This document shows positions 10,241 to 20,230 of a stretch of DNA of 64,000 bases, one piece after another. Each line of letters starts with the position of its first letter. Positions within the stretch are counted from its first letter, which is position 1. Location: NCBI GenBank assembly GCA_014155875.1, contig JACEFZ010017857.1:132501-196500 (forward strand), given 5' to 3'. The notes beneath the pieces are model-generated. The model was not told the origin of the DNA and searched no databases. It worked only from the letters and a program-made list of their open reading frames with translations. Both the position numbers and the translations under genes were made by a program. The stretch comes from Cepaea nemoralis. Its lineage: Eukaryota > Mollusca > Gastropoda > Stylommatophora > Helicidae.

Positions 10241-13200
10241 GTAAGTCCTAACTGGCAATTTACGCAATAATTTGTTGCAAATGAGGTGAATCTTGTAAGA
10301 TAATTACCCGTTTAAATTCTTATGACTTGCAGACATCCTGTGCTAAAGTTGCTGTGAGGAAATTTTAATTTGTGTGTCATTTTCTTCTTCATCTTCTTCT
10401 GCTGCTGCTGCTTCTTCTTCATCTTCATCCTCCGCCTCTTCTTCTTCTGCTGCTACTTTTTCATCTTCATCTTTTTCCCCCTACTTCATCTTCTGCTGCT
10501 ACTTCTCTTTCTCTTCTTCTTCTGCTGCTGCTTCTTCATCTTCCTCCTCTGCCTTCTCTTCTTTTCTTCTGCCCATGATCCCTTGTCTATTCTTTCATCA
10601 CATTAATGTATCTGTCTGTTGTGAAAATACCACTGACGAGGGATGTTGTGTTTCAGTTCATGCAGAGGAGTGTGCTGAGACTAGAGATTGAGCAGAATGA
10701 AGAAGAAAGGCAGAAGACAATTGATGATGAACACTGGGTCTTAGATTGTCCAGAATATAAATCAAAAGAGTAAGTCTAAATACCGTTGAGAAATAAATAA
10801 AATACTATATTGTAGGTAGACTGTTCATTAATAGCATTAACCATTTGCAGGGCTCAGATGATGTGTTGGCGGTCAAGTTTACAGAGCCTTGAAAAGGAGT
10901 CAAGAGTGATGTTAAGACTTGCATCCTGACCTGCTACCAGAGTATCCTTTCTGTGGGGATTGTATTGCAGAGATTGCCATCCCCTCTTCATGCTCAGGGG
11001 TATGCCAGGGTGGTGCTGGAACCTCACATCTGAGGAGAGGCATGGTGATCCCTAGAATGTCCCCATACAGAATCAGTGGCTGGTGTTTGCGCAGTCTTCC
11101 AGAAACCTTCCAACCAACCAGCCATCAGGTGAGCTGGTCGATGAACACACTGGTCTGTGGGGCTTGGAGGAGTGCGGCTGTAGCTTAAAGCTAGCTGTTG
11201 TATGTTGCCAGGACTGCATTGAGTGGTGGGAAACAAACAGGTGCACAGGTTGGTGTTCAATAAAGCAGATGTCGTCTGGGACCTTGGGAATCGTGTGTAT
11301 AGTGCAGACGAATGGGTAGATGGGTGAGAGGATAGTGCTGCAAGGAGTGACCACAGGAACTGACCGTCACTGTGTAGTCAGAAGAGGTAAGGGTCAGCCA
11401 TCACATTAGTGGGCGCAGGAGGTTACAGAAACTCCAGGCATGAATATGCTTGACACAGGGCATCTTGCTGAGGGCTGATCATCTTTTTGGGTATTTGTGA
11501 TTTCTTGGCTAGTTTATATTCAATAGTTTGCCGACCGGCACTCAAACCATTGGATGAAAACTATCACAAGGCGCTCTGCTGCCAAATAGACCTGCGGCTA
11601 TGTTTCGCATGTGGTAAGCGAGATTACGTATTGCGCCCATAACCCCTAATAATAAAAACAGAAGAGACAAACAACTGTTCAGCTCATCTTGTATTGCTAA
11701 AACTTTTCAGCGTTCATAGTTTTTTGTGGCGATTGTTCAGTTATTTATTCTGACATCTTCACAGGTCCAAGTTTGTAAAAGACCAGAGCTACATAACATG
11801 TGAACAGCTGATGCTGGGACGCCAGTCCTTCCGTGGCTTTAATCCTGATGTAGAGGTCAGTATGAAATGTGTACAGCCACACGACACAGTTCTTGACTCT
11901 TTTAAGTATTTTCTTTTTAAACACACAGGCCATACATAAAATATTGCACGATTTCTTGCAATATTTTATGTATGGTGTGTAAATTCTCTATTTTTCCTTT
12001 AAATCACTGAATCAGAATGTTGCCCACTACTATTCAACGCGTATGCAGTGCCGATCTCTGAACAACAGTTGGACGGAAGGGGTAGGACTCTGTCATTTGC
12101 TGATGACATTCTCGAGTATCGACAGGGTCGAGATAGACAGGCCGTTGCCAATGATATGCAGGGCGAACTAGATCAAATTTCTTCATGGTGTGCTGATGCA
12201 GGTGCCCTTATCAACCCTGCAAAGGCAGTAAGAATGGATGGGAGCATTTTGAGTAGAACCCAGTCAATGACATATCTTGGCGTGAGGCTTGATCGTAGCC
12301 TGTCCTTCAGAGATCATGTCGATTATGTCATAACGAAAGCTCGAAAAGGTTTGTCAGCAATGAGAGTCGTGGCGACTGCCAATATCGAGCAAAGACTGCT
12401 AATACTTCTGTTCCAAGGACTGGTGCTTTCACGCATCGAGTATGCTCTGGCCATCCTCACTGTCAGCCCTACACAGATTGGAAGACTTGAAAAGGTACAA
12501 AATGAATCCATGTGCATCATTTTGGCTGCACGAGAGACACCAGCTGTGTAGCAATGAGATACCTCCTTGACTTCCCGACAATGGAACACGGGATCAAGAT
12601 CTGGAGAGCTCATGCATACTTAAAATTAAGTGCAGATGAGCAGCACCCTCTGCATGGCGCTATATTCAGAGAAAAGGGTGACAGGCTAAAGAGGAGCAGA
12701 TCATGGATGGGTCGGGCGGAAGATGTCGTCAGACAGGTCTGCAGTCTTTCCAGTATCAACCCCGGCAAGGAATGGGTGCCGGTGCCTCCAGCTTGTAAGT
12801 GCACATGGTCAATGCGCTCATCTATGAACACTCAGATAGCCCCGAAGTGCTCATCTATACAGATGTATCTGTTGTAAAGCAGCAGAGAAGTGTGTGGGCA
12901 TTTACAGCCCGTTCAGCGGGCCGAGCTGTTCAAAAATCCAGTGGTTCCCACTCTATGACCACGAGCAGCATGACGATGGAGGTGATGGCAGTTACACAGG
13001 CTTTCATATGGCTGGAATCACAGCATTATACCAACGTGTGTGTACTAAGTGATTCAATGAACATGATTCAGAAGGTCGAAGCTGGATCAGTACGTAGACA
13101 GTGGACTGAGTCGCTGCGGAAGTCTGTTGTCCGTAAAGTCACCTTCATCTTCGTCCTGGGACATGCGGGAGTCGAGGGAAATAACGAGCTGATAAACTGG

Positions 13201-16200
13201 CTGGCTCTGCACCCCCTGTAGATGGCCAGCCCATGGATTGTGCCGATGTTATTAACGTCCTTAAAGATATGGCGAGAACAGAGGACTTTGACGTCAGTGA
13301 ATCCACATCGCTGTCCAGGATGAAAGACTTGGGAGTAAGAATCGGCACGGCCAGACGTGAGAGGTACATCGGGAAAATGAGGTGCCTTGTCAACCAACAC
13401 AGAACTGGCACTATTAGCCACCGCACGCTGATGCATATGCTGGGGGGAGGATCTGAGCACCTATGGACCTGTCCGGAGTGCAATGAAGATACCCCAACTG
13501 ATAACTGATAACACAAACACAAGCATGTATTTCTTTTCGTTCACTGGCTTTGAACTCAAGGGTAGTCCATACACGTGCCACTACTTCTCGTGTACTGGAC
13601 TGATGTATTAGCTTTCCTTTTTACCTGCGTTCCTTGCTATCAGACAAACCTACTCCGACTTTCTGACATACTTGTAATTTACACTCCCAAGTCAAAGATG
13701 AGAAGACAGCATTTTAGTCCAACTGACTGGTGTAGGGGTTGAATCTGCTGCCTCAGCATGAGCACACCAGAAGTTTAAGTGCTGACGTCCACTGTAAAAC
13801 TTAACGGTAGGACTTACATTATCATGGCAGAAATGACGGCAGAAATCTCCAATATAAATAAGTCTACCTTTCTGTCAGGCAGGAGTTCTCAGGATGAGGA
13901 ATGTTCTCTGCAACTTATCTTTATTAACCCTACCAGTCCGCTGATCCGATTTTTTGGTAATTTCCTAATCTGCCGCTATATCGCTGTACCCAATTTTCGG
14001 TATTTTGCCTAGTACGTGAAAAAAAGCATCACAAACTAAAAATAACCAACCAGTCATGGTCAAACCTCATGGTTAGCCATTGCAAATGTCTTCACCCATA
14101 GGTTTGAATTGACTTTGTGTGGTTTAACACGAAAAAATTCTATAAATTCCCAATGAAACGTAGGCAAAGCGATGTAGGTCTAGGATTTTTGCAGTCCAAC
14201 AGCTGATCGATACTTTGTTTATTCAGACTGGATTGGCACACAAAGGTGGAATATTGGCGCTAGATGAAAGGTAGACCTATATTCTACAATGTCTCCAAGT
14301 TACAAATTATTCTAACCACTTGTTTGCATGTAACTAACATTTTTCTATATCATGTTGGTTTTTTCTATTTAATGCTCAGGAGCCCAGGTATAGGGGACAG
14401 TTCGGTTCAGGGCCTCAGGTCTGGTATGGTTCATCTTTGGCCGGCTCTGTGGCGAAAGGAGTTATGGACGCAATGTATAATCCTGCGTACTGAAACACAG
14501 CTGCTGGCTATTTAGCAGCAATCTTGCGTTGGTTTTCATACAATTGTATGTTTACCTGTCATTTAGAAAGCAATGGCAAACTACTGAACGTACACTTGCT
14601 AAGAAATCACAAATGGCAAAAAACATACTGGGGTTGACTGCAACATCATGTAAAGGATATGTGACTGACTAAAACAATTGAGGTGAAGAAAAGAATTTTG
14701 AAGAGCTATATAGAGCCATTTCTGATGTACAGAAACAAATCATAGAGGAGTGAGGAATTATGAGAAAGATGAGATGTGATTTAAGAGAAGAGTGATGAGA
14801 ACACTGTTGATGGATAGAAAGAGTAATGAAGATATCTTGAAAGAAGTGAACTCATAAAGAGAATTGGCTGCTCACATCAAACGAAGACAGTCCACATTCT
14901 GTGGCATGTCATGAGAAGAGAAAAGTCACAACAAGACGGTTGGGGGAGGGGAGAGGCAGGGGAAACCCAATAAAGAAGATGCTGTGCAGTTTGATATCAT
15001 GACATGGAGGAACTTTGGTAGCAGAAATGATTCACAGCACAGGAGACAGAATCTGTGTATAGACATAGTCACCAATGCCACACGATATGGACTATCAGAA
15101 GAATATTTCTGTCATTTTCACGCCAAAACATGAATGAGATAACTATTTCTTCTGTTTGACACTATTCTTTCTGTTATTTTTTACTGGTTGCTTTTATACC
15201 ATTCCCTGTTGTAATATTGTTGATTTGTGGTTTTTGTGTTTTTCAGAAGTTAATGAAGTCACAAATAAATGAAGAGGAACTAAAGAGAATAGAGGAAACA
15301 GAAAAAAAGAATAGTGTTGGTGACAAGGAGATGGCAAATAGGTGAGTTTTTCTGTGAAGCTTGTGTTTTGGTCTATGTCAATTTGACACTGACACGGGCA
15401 CTTTGCCGTCTTGACAGATGATAGTTTGTTACATTGCGCTTCATAAAGGCATAATAATTACAACCCATGGCGGTTGCAAATTTGACTAATCAGGCCTATT
15501 TGCGCTGTAAATGTTGGTCCACAATGGATGCATGTGAAGACATGGTCATTTCCACCATCACACACCATCTTACGTATCCCACGCTCAGTGTGTGACCTAT
15601 CTGAAATAATTGTCTCCTTTGCCTTTATTTCATTTCTGATCTTTCCCTCCATGCAATATGATCAGCGACGATTTGCTCCCAAGGAGCAATATCAATGCCT
15701 GTATCAATCATGTCCCACTTACACACATCTTTGTATCGTAGTAGAGGCCGACCTCGAGATCTCTTACCCATCTGTAATTCACCAAAAAAGTTGTCCTTAT
15801 GTGTCCTGTCCATCTCAATCTATGAAGACTGAGCATGGATCAAAACATCGCACAACCTGATCTTTGCAATACTTCAGTATATGTTATTTTGTCTTGCCAC
15901 TTAATACCAAGTATTCTTCACAGACACCGCATATGAAAGCTGCTTAAACGTTTCTCTTGGTGTGAGTAAGTTTACTAGGCTTCACTGCCATAAAGAAGAC
16001 TACTAAGGACACAGGCTTGATAGACAAGGACTTTTGTTTTGCCAATAAGCTTCCTGTTCTCCCAGTCTCTTTGTGTTAACCTGTTCATTGTTGTTGCTGC
16101 CTTACCATTTCCGATTTCAATGATGATTTCCTGATCTAGGGATAATTTGCTATTTACCTCTAATTCTAGATATATAAAATGTTCTTCTATCTCCAGTTCG

Positions 16201-17587
16201 ACGTCATCAATAAAGATTGATGGTACCCCATCTGTACCTTCTTTTTGCTGATTGTTATTATAGAGTCCCCCATCTGAGTGACCATCCCCCATCTGAGCGT
16301 GAGTAAATGTATACACCACCATCCTGATCACGAAAGGCACCTCTCCATAGCACAAAGCCTGGCCTGAATTGTAGAGATATTGTGTTGCCCATGCTACATG
16401 AACCCTCTCTCTGCCTGCCTAGTGTACTCCAGAGGAAAGGTAATACCACTACATCTGGAACAAGACAAGCTGCCAGATCAGCAAAGCAATGCTCCAACTG
16501 TCCGCCTGTTGGAGCTTCCATCTTAGACCAGTTGCCAACGAAGGCTTAGGGCCTGGTCTACCTTGATATTTAGTCTTTAGGTTGCATTTCATCGCACTGG
16601 GGTAATGGCTTGTACCCTGTCAATTGCACTCCTCTGCCCGAAGTTGTTGGCACTATGTTGGGTGTCGGGTTTGGTGAGCACCGCCCAACATTCGGCACTA
16701 ACAGAAGCAGGTAGTACTGTCTACTGCCATACGGGAGCACAGTCATATCTGACTAAGACCCAACATTCTATGCTAACAGAAGCAGGTACTACCGTCTATT
16801 GTCACACGGTAGCTCATTCATATCTAAGACCTGACTATAATATCGATTTGAAACGATCAAGAAACTCATGAGATTGTAGAAGCCATAGTTGGCTGCACTT
16901 AGGGTTGAGAAAGGCATCTGGAATGCTGTCATGAAACGTCCAGAAATGCTTTGAAAATACTTATTTAAAAATATGAATTGACGAAACATGGTTCGTTAAA
17001 TTAGACGTAGACCATCAAGATTTTTTGGGGCAAGCTATGAGAAGATATAAACTGGAGAACTTGGTGACAACTGGCAGTGTTGAAGGGGTTTGAACAAGTG
17101 GAAGGCAGAGAGGTCTCACACACCTGGATGACTCGCCTCATGGTACAATAAGGAAAAAATTACAGAGCTGATCCATGACTCTTGTGAGGTGGTAAAACAT
17201 GACCGCCCACACTTATCGGCAGGGCACATGATGATGATCCATTACAAAGATGGCACCCTACATTTCTGATGGCATAGAGAAGAGTCCTTTACTCTTTTCT
17301 CTGATCTCATCACATCATGTTCCTCTTGTAACTTGTGGTGTCGAGGTGAAGTATAAACAGCTGGAGAGTGCCCGCTTATGGACTTCATGTATTCTGTTTT
17401 GTAAATGTAACGTCTGGTTTTGTTTCTGTTTTGTAATGACACATATTTTTGTCACACAAGGTATTCCACGCTGATGGGTGTTATCGCTAAGAAGTTCGCC
17501 AAAAAACGCAGCAGACAGGAAATGTCACCAGATGATACCGCACCAAGTCATAAGAAAGCTTTCATAAAGCCAATCGATGTGGATTGA
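10187..17587 (+). CDS. MPHOSPH6: M-phase phosphoprotein 6 (MPP6), complete five-exon gene
   Basis: Coding exons are 10187-10240, 10657-10769, 11765-11855, 15247-15341 and 17461-17587. Every intron is GT-AG, phases join without a frameshift, and the spliced product is 159 residues, against 160 in human MPP6 (from memory). MPP6 is a small, largely unstructured cofactor of the nuclear RNA exosome. It helps dock the MTR4 helicase and supports 5.8S pre-rRNA 3' trimming and nuclear RNA decay. Exon 1 plus 2 carries the conserved N-terminal motif LSKNVLQMKFMQR (MTR4-binding side in known structures). Exon 2 ends with the EEHW-like block DDEHWVLDCPE. Exon 3 has GRQSFRGFNPDVE, the family signature that contacts the exosome cap. 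Exon 5 has a basic KKFAKKR stretch and ends FIKPIDVD. The ATG was chosen because it gives the expected N-terminus; no upstream in-frame alternative is needed. Introns hold LINE and SINE debris. No inactivating change is seen, so the gene looks functional. Confidence 0.95.
10241..10656 (+). repeat. MPHOSPH6 intron 1 with CTT/CTG-rich tract
   Basis: The intron is 416 bp. Bases 10379-10572 are almost pure pyrimidine on the + strand (CTTCTT, CTGCTG, CATCTT units). Apparent 68-105 codon open frames here are low complexity (poly-Ser/Leu/Phe) and are not genes. Confidence 0.85.
10657..10769 (+). CDS. MPHOSPH6: MPHOSPH6 coding exon 2
   Basis: Acceptor tgtttcag ends at 10656 and donor gtaagt starts at 10770. 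The 113 bases encode FMQRS...DDEHWVLDCPEYKSK plus two bases of a split Glu codon. The acidic/Lys-rich helix followed by HW.LD.PE is diagnostic for MPP6. Confidence 0.94.
10770..11764 (+). other. MPHOSPH6 intron 2, no recognised gene
   Basis: 995 bp. The stretch around 11330-11430 resembles 19230-19300 (both contain a version of accatcac..tgtgggc, then ggtcattacagaaact), so part is a dispersed repeat I cannot name. Nothing else is supported. Confidence 0.5.
11765..11855 (+). CDS. MPHOSPH6: MPHOSPH6 coding exon 3
   Basis: Acceptor acag at 11761-11764; the first base completes a Glu codon, then 30 codons with the SFRGFNPDVE signature and a donor gtcagt from 11856. This is the most conserved part of the family and was the key to recognising the gene. 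Confidence 0.95.
11930..11975. repeat. 19-bp perfect inverted repeat (hairpin) in MPHOSPH6 intron 3
   Basis: Arm 11930-11948 (ccatacataaaatattgca) is exactly complementary to 11957-11975, separated by 8 bases. Flanking acaca and tgtgt extend the pairing after a two-base bulge. It begins 75 bases after exon 3. It could be a tiny foldback element or a structured RNA. Confidence 0.8.
12015..13512 (+). mobile_element. LINE-F: 5'-truncated RT plus RNase H non-LTR element in MPHOSPH6 intron 3
   Basis: Reading starts inside the reverse transcriptase domain at a version of the SPLLFN.Y motif. The catalytic block appears as SFADDI at about 12090-12107 (F in place of Y is common). The thumb region has TYLGVRLDRSLSFRDHV. 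After frameshifts near 12545 and 12800 an RNase H-like domain follows (IYTDVSV, MTMEVMAV, LSDSMNMI, LGHAGVEGNNE), then a CPEC segment. The element ends at a stop followed by short TGATAA repeats, as in I-group LINEs. RNase H plus RT suggests an I/R1/LOA-like clade. Same strand as the host gene. Dead: at least two frameshifts and a stop at 13219. Confidence 0.85.
12048..13508 (+). pseudogene. LINE-F ORF2 remnant (RT - RNase H - CCHC-like end)
   Basis: Three open segments, 12048-12551, 12512-12877 and 12799-13221, belong to one original polyprotein because their domain content follows in order. A last segment 13233-13508 reads through the zinc-knuckle-like WTCPECNEDTP. The RNase H part keeps the second acidic position (E in MTMEVMAV), the D of LSDSMN and the HAGVEGN block. 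It would not make an active enzyme. Confidence 0.8.
13541..13787 (-). mobile_element. SINE-B copy, intron 3 of MPHOSPH6
   Basis: On the minus strand it has the shared SINE-B body: a degenerate tRNA-like head near 13787, the internal segment reading agtcggagt..., and the end reading cttgagttcaaagccagtg. It lies directly after LINE-F. Confidence 0.75.
14442..14668 (+). mobile_element. SINE-A copy, intron 3 of MPHOSPH6
   Basis: Head ggctctgtggcgaaaggagt with the tRNA-like box B decayed (tactgaaacacagctg). Body gaaagcaatggcaaactact and tail tgtaaaggatatg are shared with the other SINE-A copies. Confidence 0.8.
14685..15092 (+). mobile_element. decayed LINE 3' fragment (LINE-B-like), intron 3
   Basis: Degenerate version of the RT thumb/C-terminal region: an IEPFLMY-like start, a block resembling MRTLLMDRKSNEDILKEV, then a decayed RRQSTF.G/HVMRR stretch, ending caatgccacacgatatgg. 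Many stops and indels; old. Confidence 0.6.
15247..15341 (+). CDS. MPHOSPH6: MPHOSPH6 coding exon 4
   Basis: Acceptor tttttcag before 15247 and donor gtgagt from 15342. It encodes KLMKSQINEEELKRIEE followed by a charged stretch and DKEMANR, equivalent to the human KLM...DEEMARR segment. It ends two bases into an Arg codon. Confidence 0.92.
15394..16835 (-). mobile_element. LINE-A deletion derivative retaining RT C-terminus, intron 4 of MPHOSPH6
   Basis: Minus strand 5'->3': leader 16835-~16347 (shared with the copies at 27.0 and 30.3 kb), then an abrupt join to LINE-A coding sequence at about 16346. It continues through the thumb (GVPSIFIDDVELE, VLVYQACVLSSLLYGSEA), the FFGELQMGKRSRGRPLLRYK block, a C-terminal C2H2 finger (CIHCG...), and the 3' end with the cgtcttgacaga..ggc hairpin-like terminus. 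A further internal deletion lies around 16255-16275. Confidence 0.8.
16995..17235 (+). mobile_element. LINE-B 3' fragment, intron 4
   Basis: Carries the LENLVTTGS block, the ELIHDSCE block and the 3' terminus cggcagggcacatgatgatg shared by LINE-B copies. Broken by frameshifts. Confidence 0.75.
17290..17405 (-). mobile_element. LINE-D 3'-end fragment, intron 4
   Basis: Contains the LINE-D terminus on the minus strand (tgtcgaggtgaagtataaac, then gcccgcttatggacttcatg read on +) beside a degenerate (gatga) tail. Only ~115 bp remain. Confidence 0.7.
17461..17587 (+). CDS. MPHOSPH6: MPHOSPH6 coding exon 5 and stop
   Basis: Acceptor cacacaag ends at 17460. The exon completes the split Arg codon, then encodes YSTLMGVIAKKFAKKR, a short acidic linker and KKAFIKPIDVD before TGA at 17585-17587. 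The C-terminal Lys/Arg patch and the final F.KP motif are family features. Confidence 0.93.
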
Positions 17588-17599
17588 GTGACTGGAGCT

Positions 17600-17965
17600 T
17601 TGTATTATGTATGTGTGTGTACGTTTGGGTTCAGGCTCTATGCTGGAGCATATAAGAAGGTAGCTTATGTGTGTAAACGTTATGACCTATTTGAATAAGG
17701 TGGTTTGTGTGTATAAAAGTTGAATTTGAACTATTTGAAAAATAAAGGTTGTTTGTACATGTAAAAGTTATGAATTTTACCTATTTGAAAAAACAAAGGT
17801 GGTTTGTATGTGTAAAAGTTATAAATGTGAGATATCTGGAAAAACAGGTGGTTTGTATGTGTAAAAGTTATAAATGTGACATATCTGAAAAAACTGGTGG
17901 TTTGTATGTGTACAATGTATAAACTTGACCTATTTGAGAAAAAAAAGTGGTTTGTATGGACATAT
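17600..17965 (+). repeat. ~49-bp minisatellite in the MPHOSPH6 3' flank
   Basis: Six or so units of ggtggtttgtatgtgtaaaa followed by gttataaatgtgacatatct. The first units probably belong to the MPHOSPH6 3' UTR. Bases 17966-18384 show nothing else I can name. Confidence 0.85.
17741..17746 (+). promoter_or_regulatory. candidate polyadenylation signal of MPHOSPH6
   Basis: AATAAA lies 154 bases after the MPHOSPH6 stop codon, in one unit of a ~49-bp minisatellite. Other units have AAACAAAGG or AAACAGG at the same place, so the signal looks like a chance mutation of one repeat unit. Cleavage has not been observed. Confidence 0.55.
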
Positions 17966-18384
17966 ATATCTGTGACCATTTCCTGGTATAGACCAGCTCA
18001 TTGTGGGGTCTGTGTGGGTAGTTTTTCACTGGGTCTCCAATACATCTCTGGGAGGTGTGTGGGTCCGTACCAGCTTATTCACTGGGAGCATTTGCATGAA
18101 GCATAAGTGCACCCCATGGACACATGCTTGGCAGATTAATGTGATGGTTTCCTCTTGTTTTTAACAGTGTAGGCGTGGCTGGTAATGAAGATATCAATCA
18201 ATTTGTATATGAATTGTGTGTATGAGAAAATATCACATGTATCTGTTCGGTATGTTTACAGTGTGTGGGCTTGGATAGTAATAAAGAAATGCATCTATTT
18301 AAATATGAGTTGTTCTTATAAAAAAAAAAGATCATATGTGTATGTTTGTATTGCATGTTCAACCAGGTCTTTCTACCTGGTGTC

Positions 18385-18690
18385 TTACCATGTCGATAAG
18401 CATGGGCGTTCATGTTTCGCCATCTCACATGATCACCAGAGTCAGTGGATCAGCTCTGTGTTCTTGTCACGACCATGCCATGTGGTCAAGCCATCCAGAT
18501 ATTTACTTCTCCGCCTTCCCCTTGCTTCTCCCCCCCCCCCCCCCCCCCCCTCCCCTCAATCTTGCCAGTTGACACCAATTTCTCGAGTATATTTCTTTAA
18601 AAAAACATGCCAAAATCATTTTGATTCTACATCGATTTTCTCTAATCAGTGTAGAAAACACACAAAGTAAACATTTTGAGGGCATGCTTC
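18385..18690 (-). mobile_element. LINE-B 3' fragment with a C17 run
   Basis: Minus-strand LINE-B terminus (3' end near 18385), interrupted by a homopolymer C tract at about 18532-18550 where other copies have a short cttgg segment. Confidence 0.75.
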
Positions 18691-18849
18691 TCTTCTGGTT
18701 CAACATTTACATTTCACATGAATTGTGGATACGATCACTGAAGAAGACAGATCGTGGTTTTTTAAACTTAACCTGTTACAGAACAGATCTTAGAATATCG
18801 TGGATTAAGAGAAACATTGTCATTTTAGAAGATTTATTTTTCCCGTTTG

Positions 18850-19120
18850 CTTGCTTTGAAAAAACTTAAATGTAGTCCATACACGTTCTCAGGGCTGATT
18901 TTTGCGTGGAGATTGGCTTTCCCATTTACCAATTTCCCTCGCCATCGGGTGACTCCACTCCAGCTTCTGAGGTACTTGCAGTTTGTGTCCCCAAGTCAGG
19001 AACGAAAAATTTACATTTTATTTGAACTGACCAGTGTAGGTGTTGAACCTGCTACCTCGGCATCAGTACACTGGAAGTTTAAGAGTGAGCTCTCTTGTCC
19101 ATTTGGCCATACTGACCACA
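18850..19120 (-). mobile_element. SINE-B copy
   Basis: Minus-strand SINE-B with head gccaaatggacaagag near 19105, box B gcaggttcaacacc near 19045 and end near 18850. Confidence 0.8.
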
Positions 19121-19377
19121 TGATGAGATCTGAACATTAAAGACAACTGGCCTATAAATAGTATCGTGTCTGGGAAGCTGAAACACTTTGGCCAGGTCAA
19201 TGTTGTAGTTGGTGAGCACAGAAATGGAAGGCGTGCTAGTTGGAAGGCAAGGGTTGACCATCACGCTGTGGGCACAGGTCATTACAGAAACTGGACATGG
19301 GTGTGTGTGAATGAGCTGAGGGAACTGGTGAAGAATTATGTCTGTGCCGAGACGAGAGGGGTGACTGTCTATGTTTT
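19121..19377. other. no recognised gene; short similarity to MPHOSPH6 intron 2
   Basis: 19230-19300 resembles 11360-11430. Otherwise unassigned. Confidence 0.45.
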
Positions 19378-19577
19378 CACCTCTCATCTCATCTCATGTT
19401 CTTGTGCCTTTCAGTGTCGAGGTAAGTATAAACAGCGGGAAAGTGCCTGCTTATGGGCTTCATGTATTGATATTCGCATGGATTCTATTATTCCCTGTGT
19501 CCAACGTTTATGTAGGTCGGCCATTTCCTCTGCTTCCCTCTGGTCTGTACATCATTGCTTGTTGTGGTAGACTGTTA

Positions 19578-19726
19578 CAGAGAAGGTTAACCCGGTCAAC
19601 AAATGCCCGCAGAAGTCGGATGTGTCGGCCTAACGGCGCAAGAACGCAGCTCTACTGTAAACAGGCACAACGCAATCACGTCCGGGGAAAAAAAAAAACT
19701 CCGGATGAACGCAGAAGAAGAAGAAG
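19578..19726 (+). mobile_element. SINE-D copy, 149 bp
   Basis: Flanked by tagactgtta (19568-19577) and tatactgtta (19727-19736), a 10-bp duplication with one difference. Body includes aacccggtcaacaaatgccc and ggccgacacatcc-type sequence (rc), ending gaacgcagaagaagaagaag. Confidence 0.88.
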
Positions 19727-20090
19727 TATACTGTTAGTTGGTAATTTACTTGCATGGCCAAACCATTCTAATAAAATCTAGCGCAGCTACAACCCCCACT
19801 TTAGTCCTGATTTCTTCATTTCTGATGATATCTCTTCTTGATCCATTGAGTATTCTTCTCAGGAATTTCATTTCTGTTGTTGTTGTGATTTTTCTTTTCT
19901 CTTTTTCTGTAATTGTCCAGGTTTGCCATTGGTAACATAGAGTTGCTAGGAAGATTGTGTTGTAAAGTGCTTTTTTAGTAGTTATTGACACATGTTTGTT
20001 CTTTAGTATTGGTGCCATTTGTCCAATGAGTTGGTTTGTCTTATTGCATCTATTTTTGATCTCGTCTTCTGATCTGCCATTTGATGATAT

Positions 20091-20230
20091 CTTCTTCTTC
20101 TGCGTTCATCCAGAGTTTTTTCCGGACGTGATTGCGTTGTGCCTGTTTACAGCAGAGCTGCGTTCTTGCACCGTTAGGCCGACACATCCGATTTCTGCAG
20201 GCATTTGTTGACCGGGTTAACCTTCCCGGG
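20091..20230 (-). mobile_element. SINE-D copy, 140 bp, perfect 13-bp target duplication
   Basis: catttgatgatat occurs at 20078-20090 and again at 20231-20243. Minus strand begins cccgggaaggttaacccggt and ends in (GAA)n. Confidence 0.92.

Noticed and set aside
10370..10691. Open frames of 68-105 codons on the + strand
   Set aside because: CTT/CTG low-complexity tract within MPHOSPH6 intron 1; composition is repeat-driven.
20091..20230. 5S rRNA or tRNA origin of SINE-D
   Set aside because: I could not place a convincing box A/box B or 5S internal promoter in the body.
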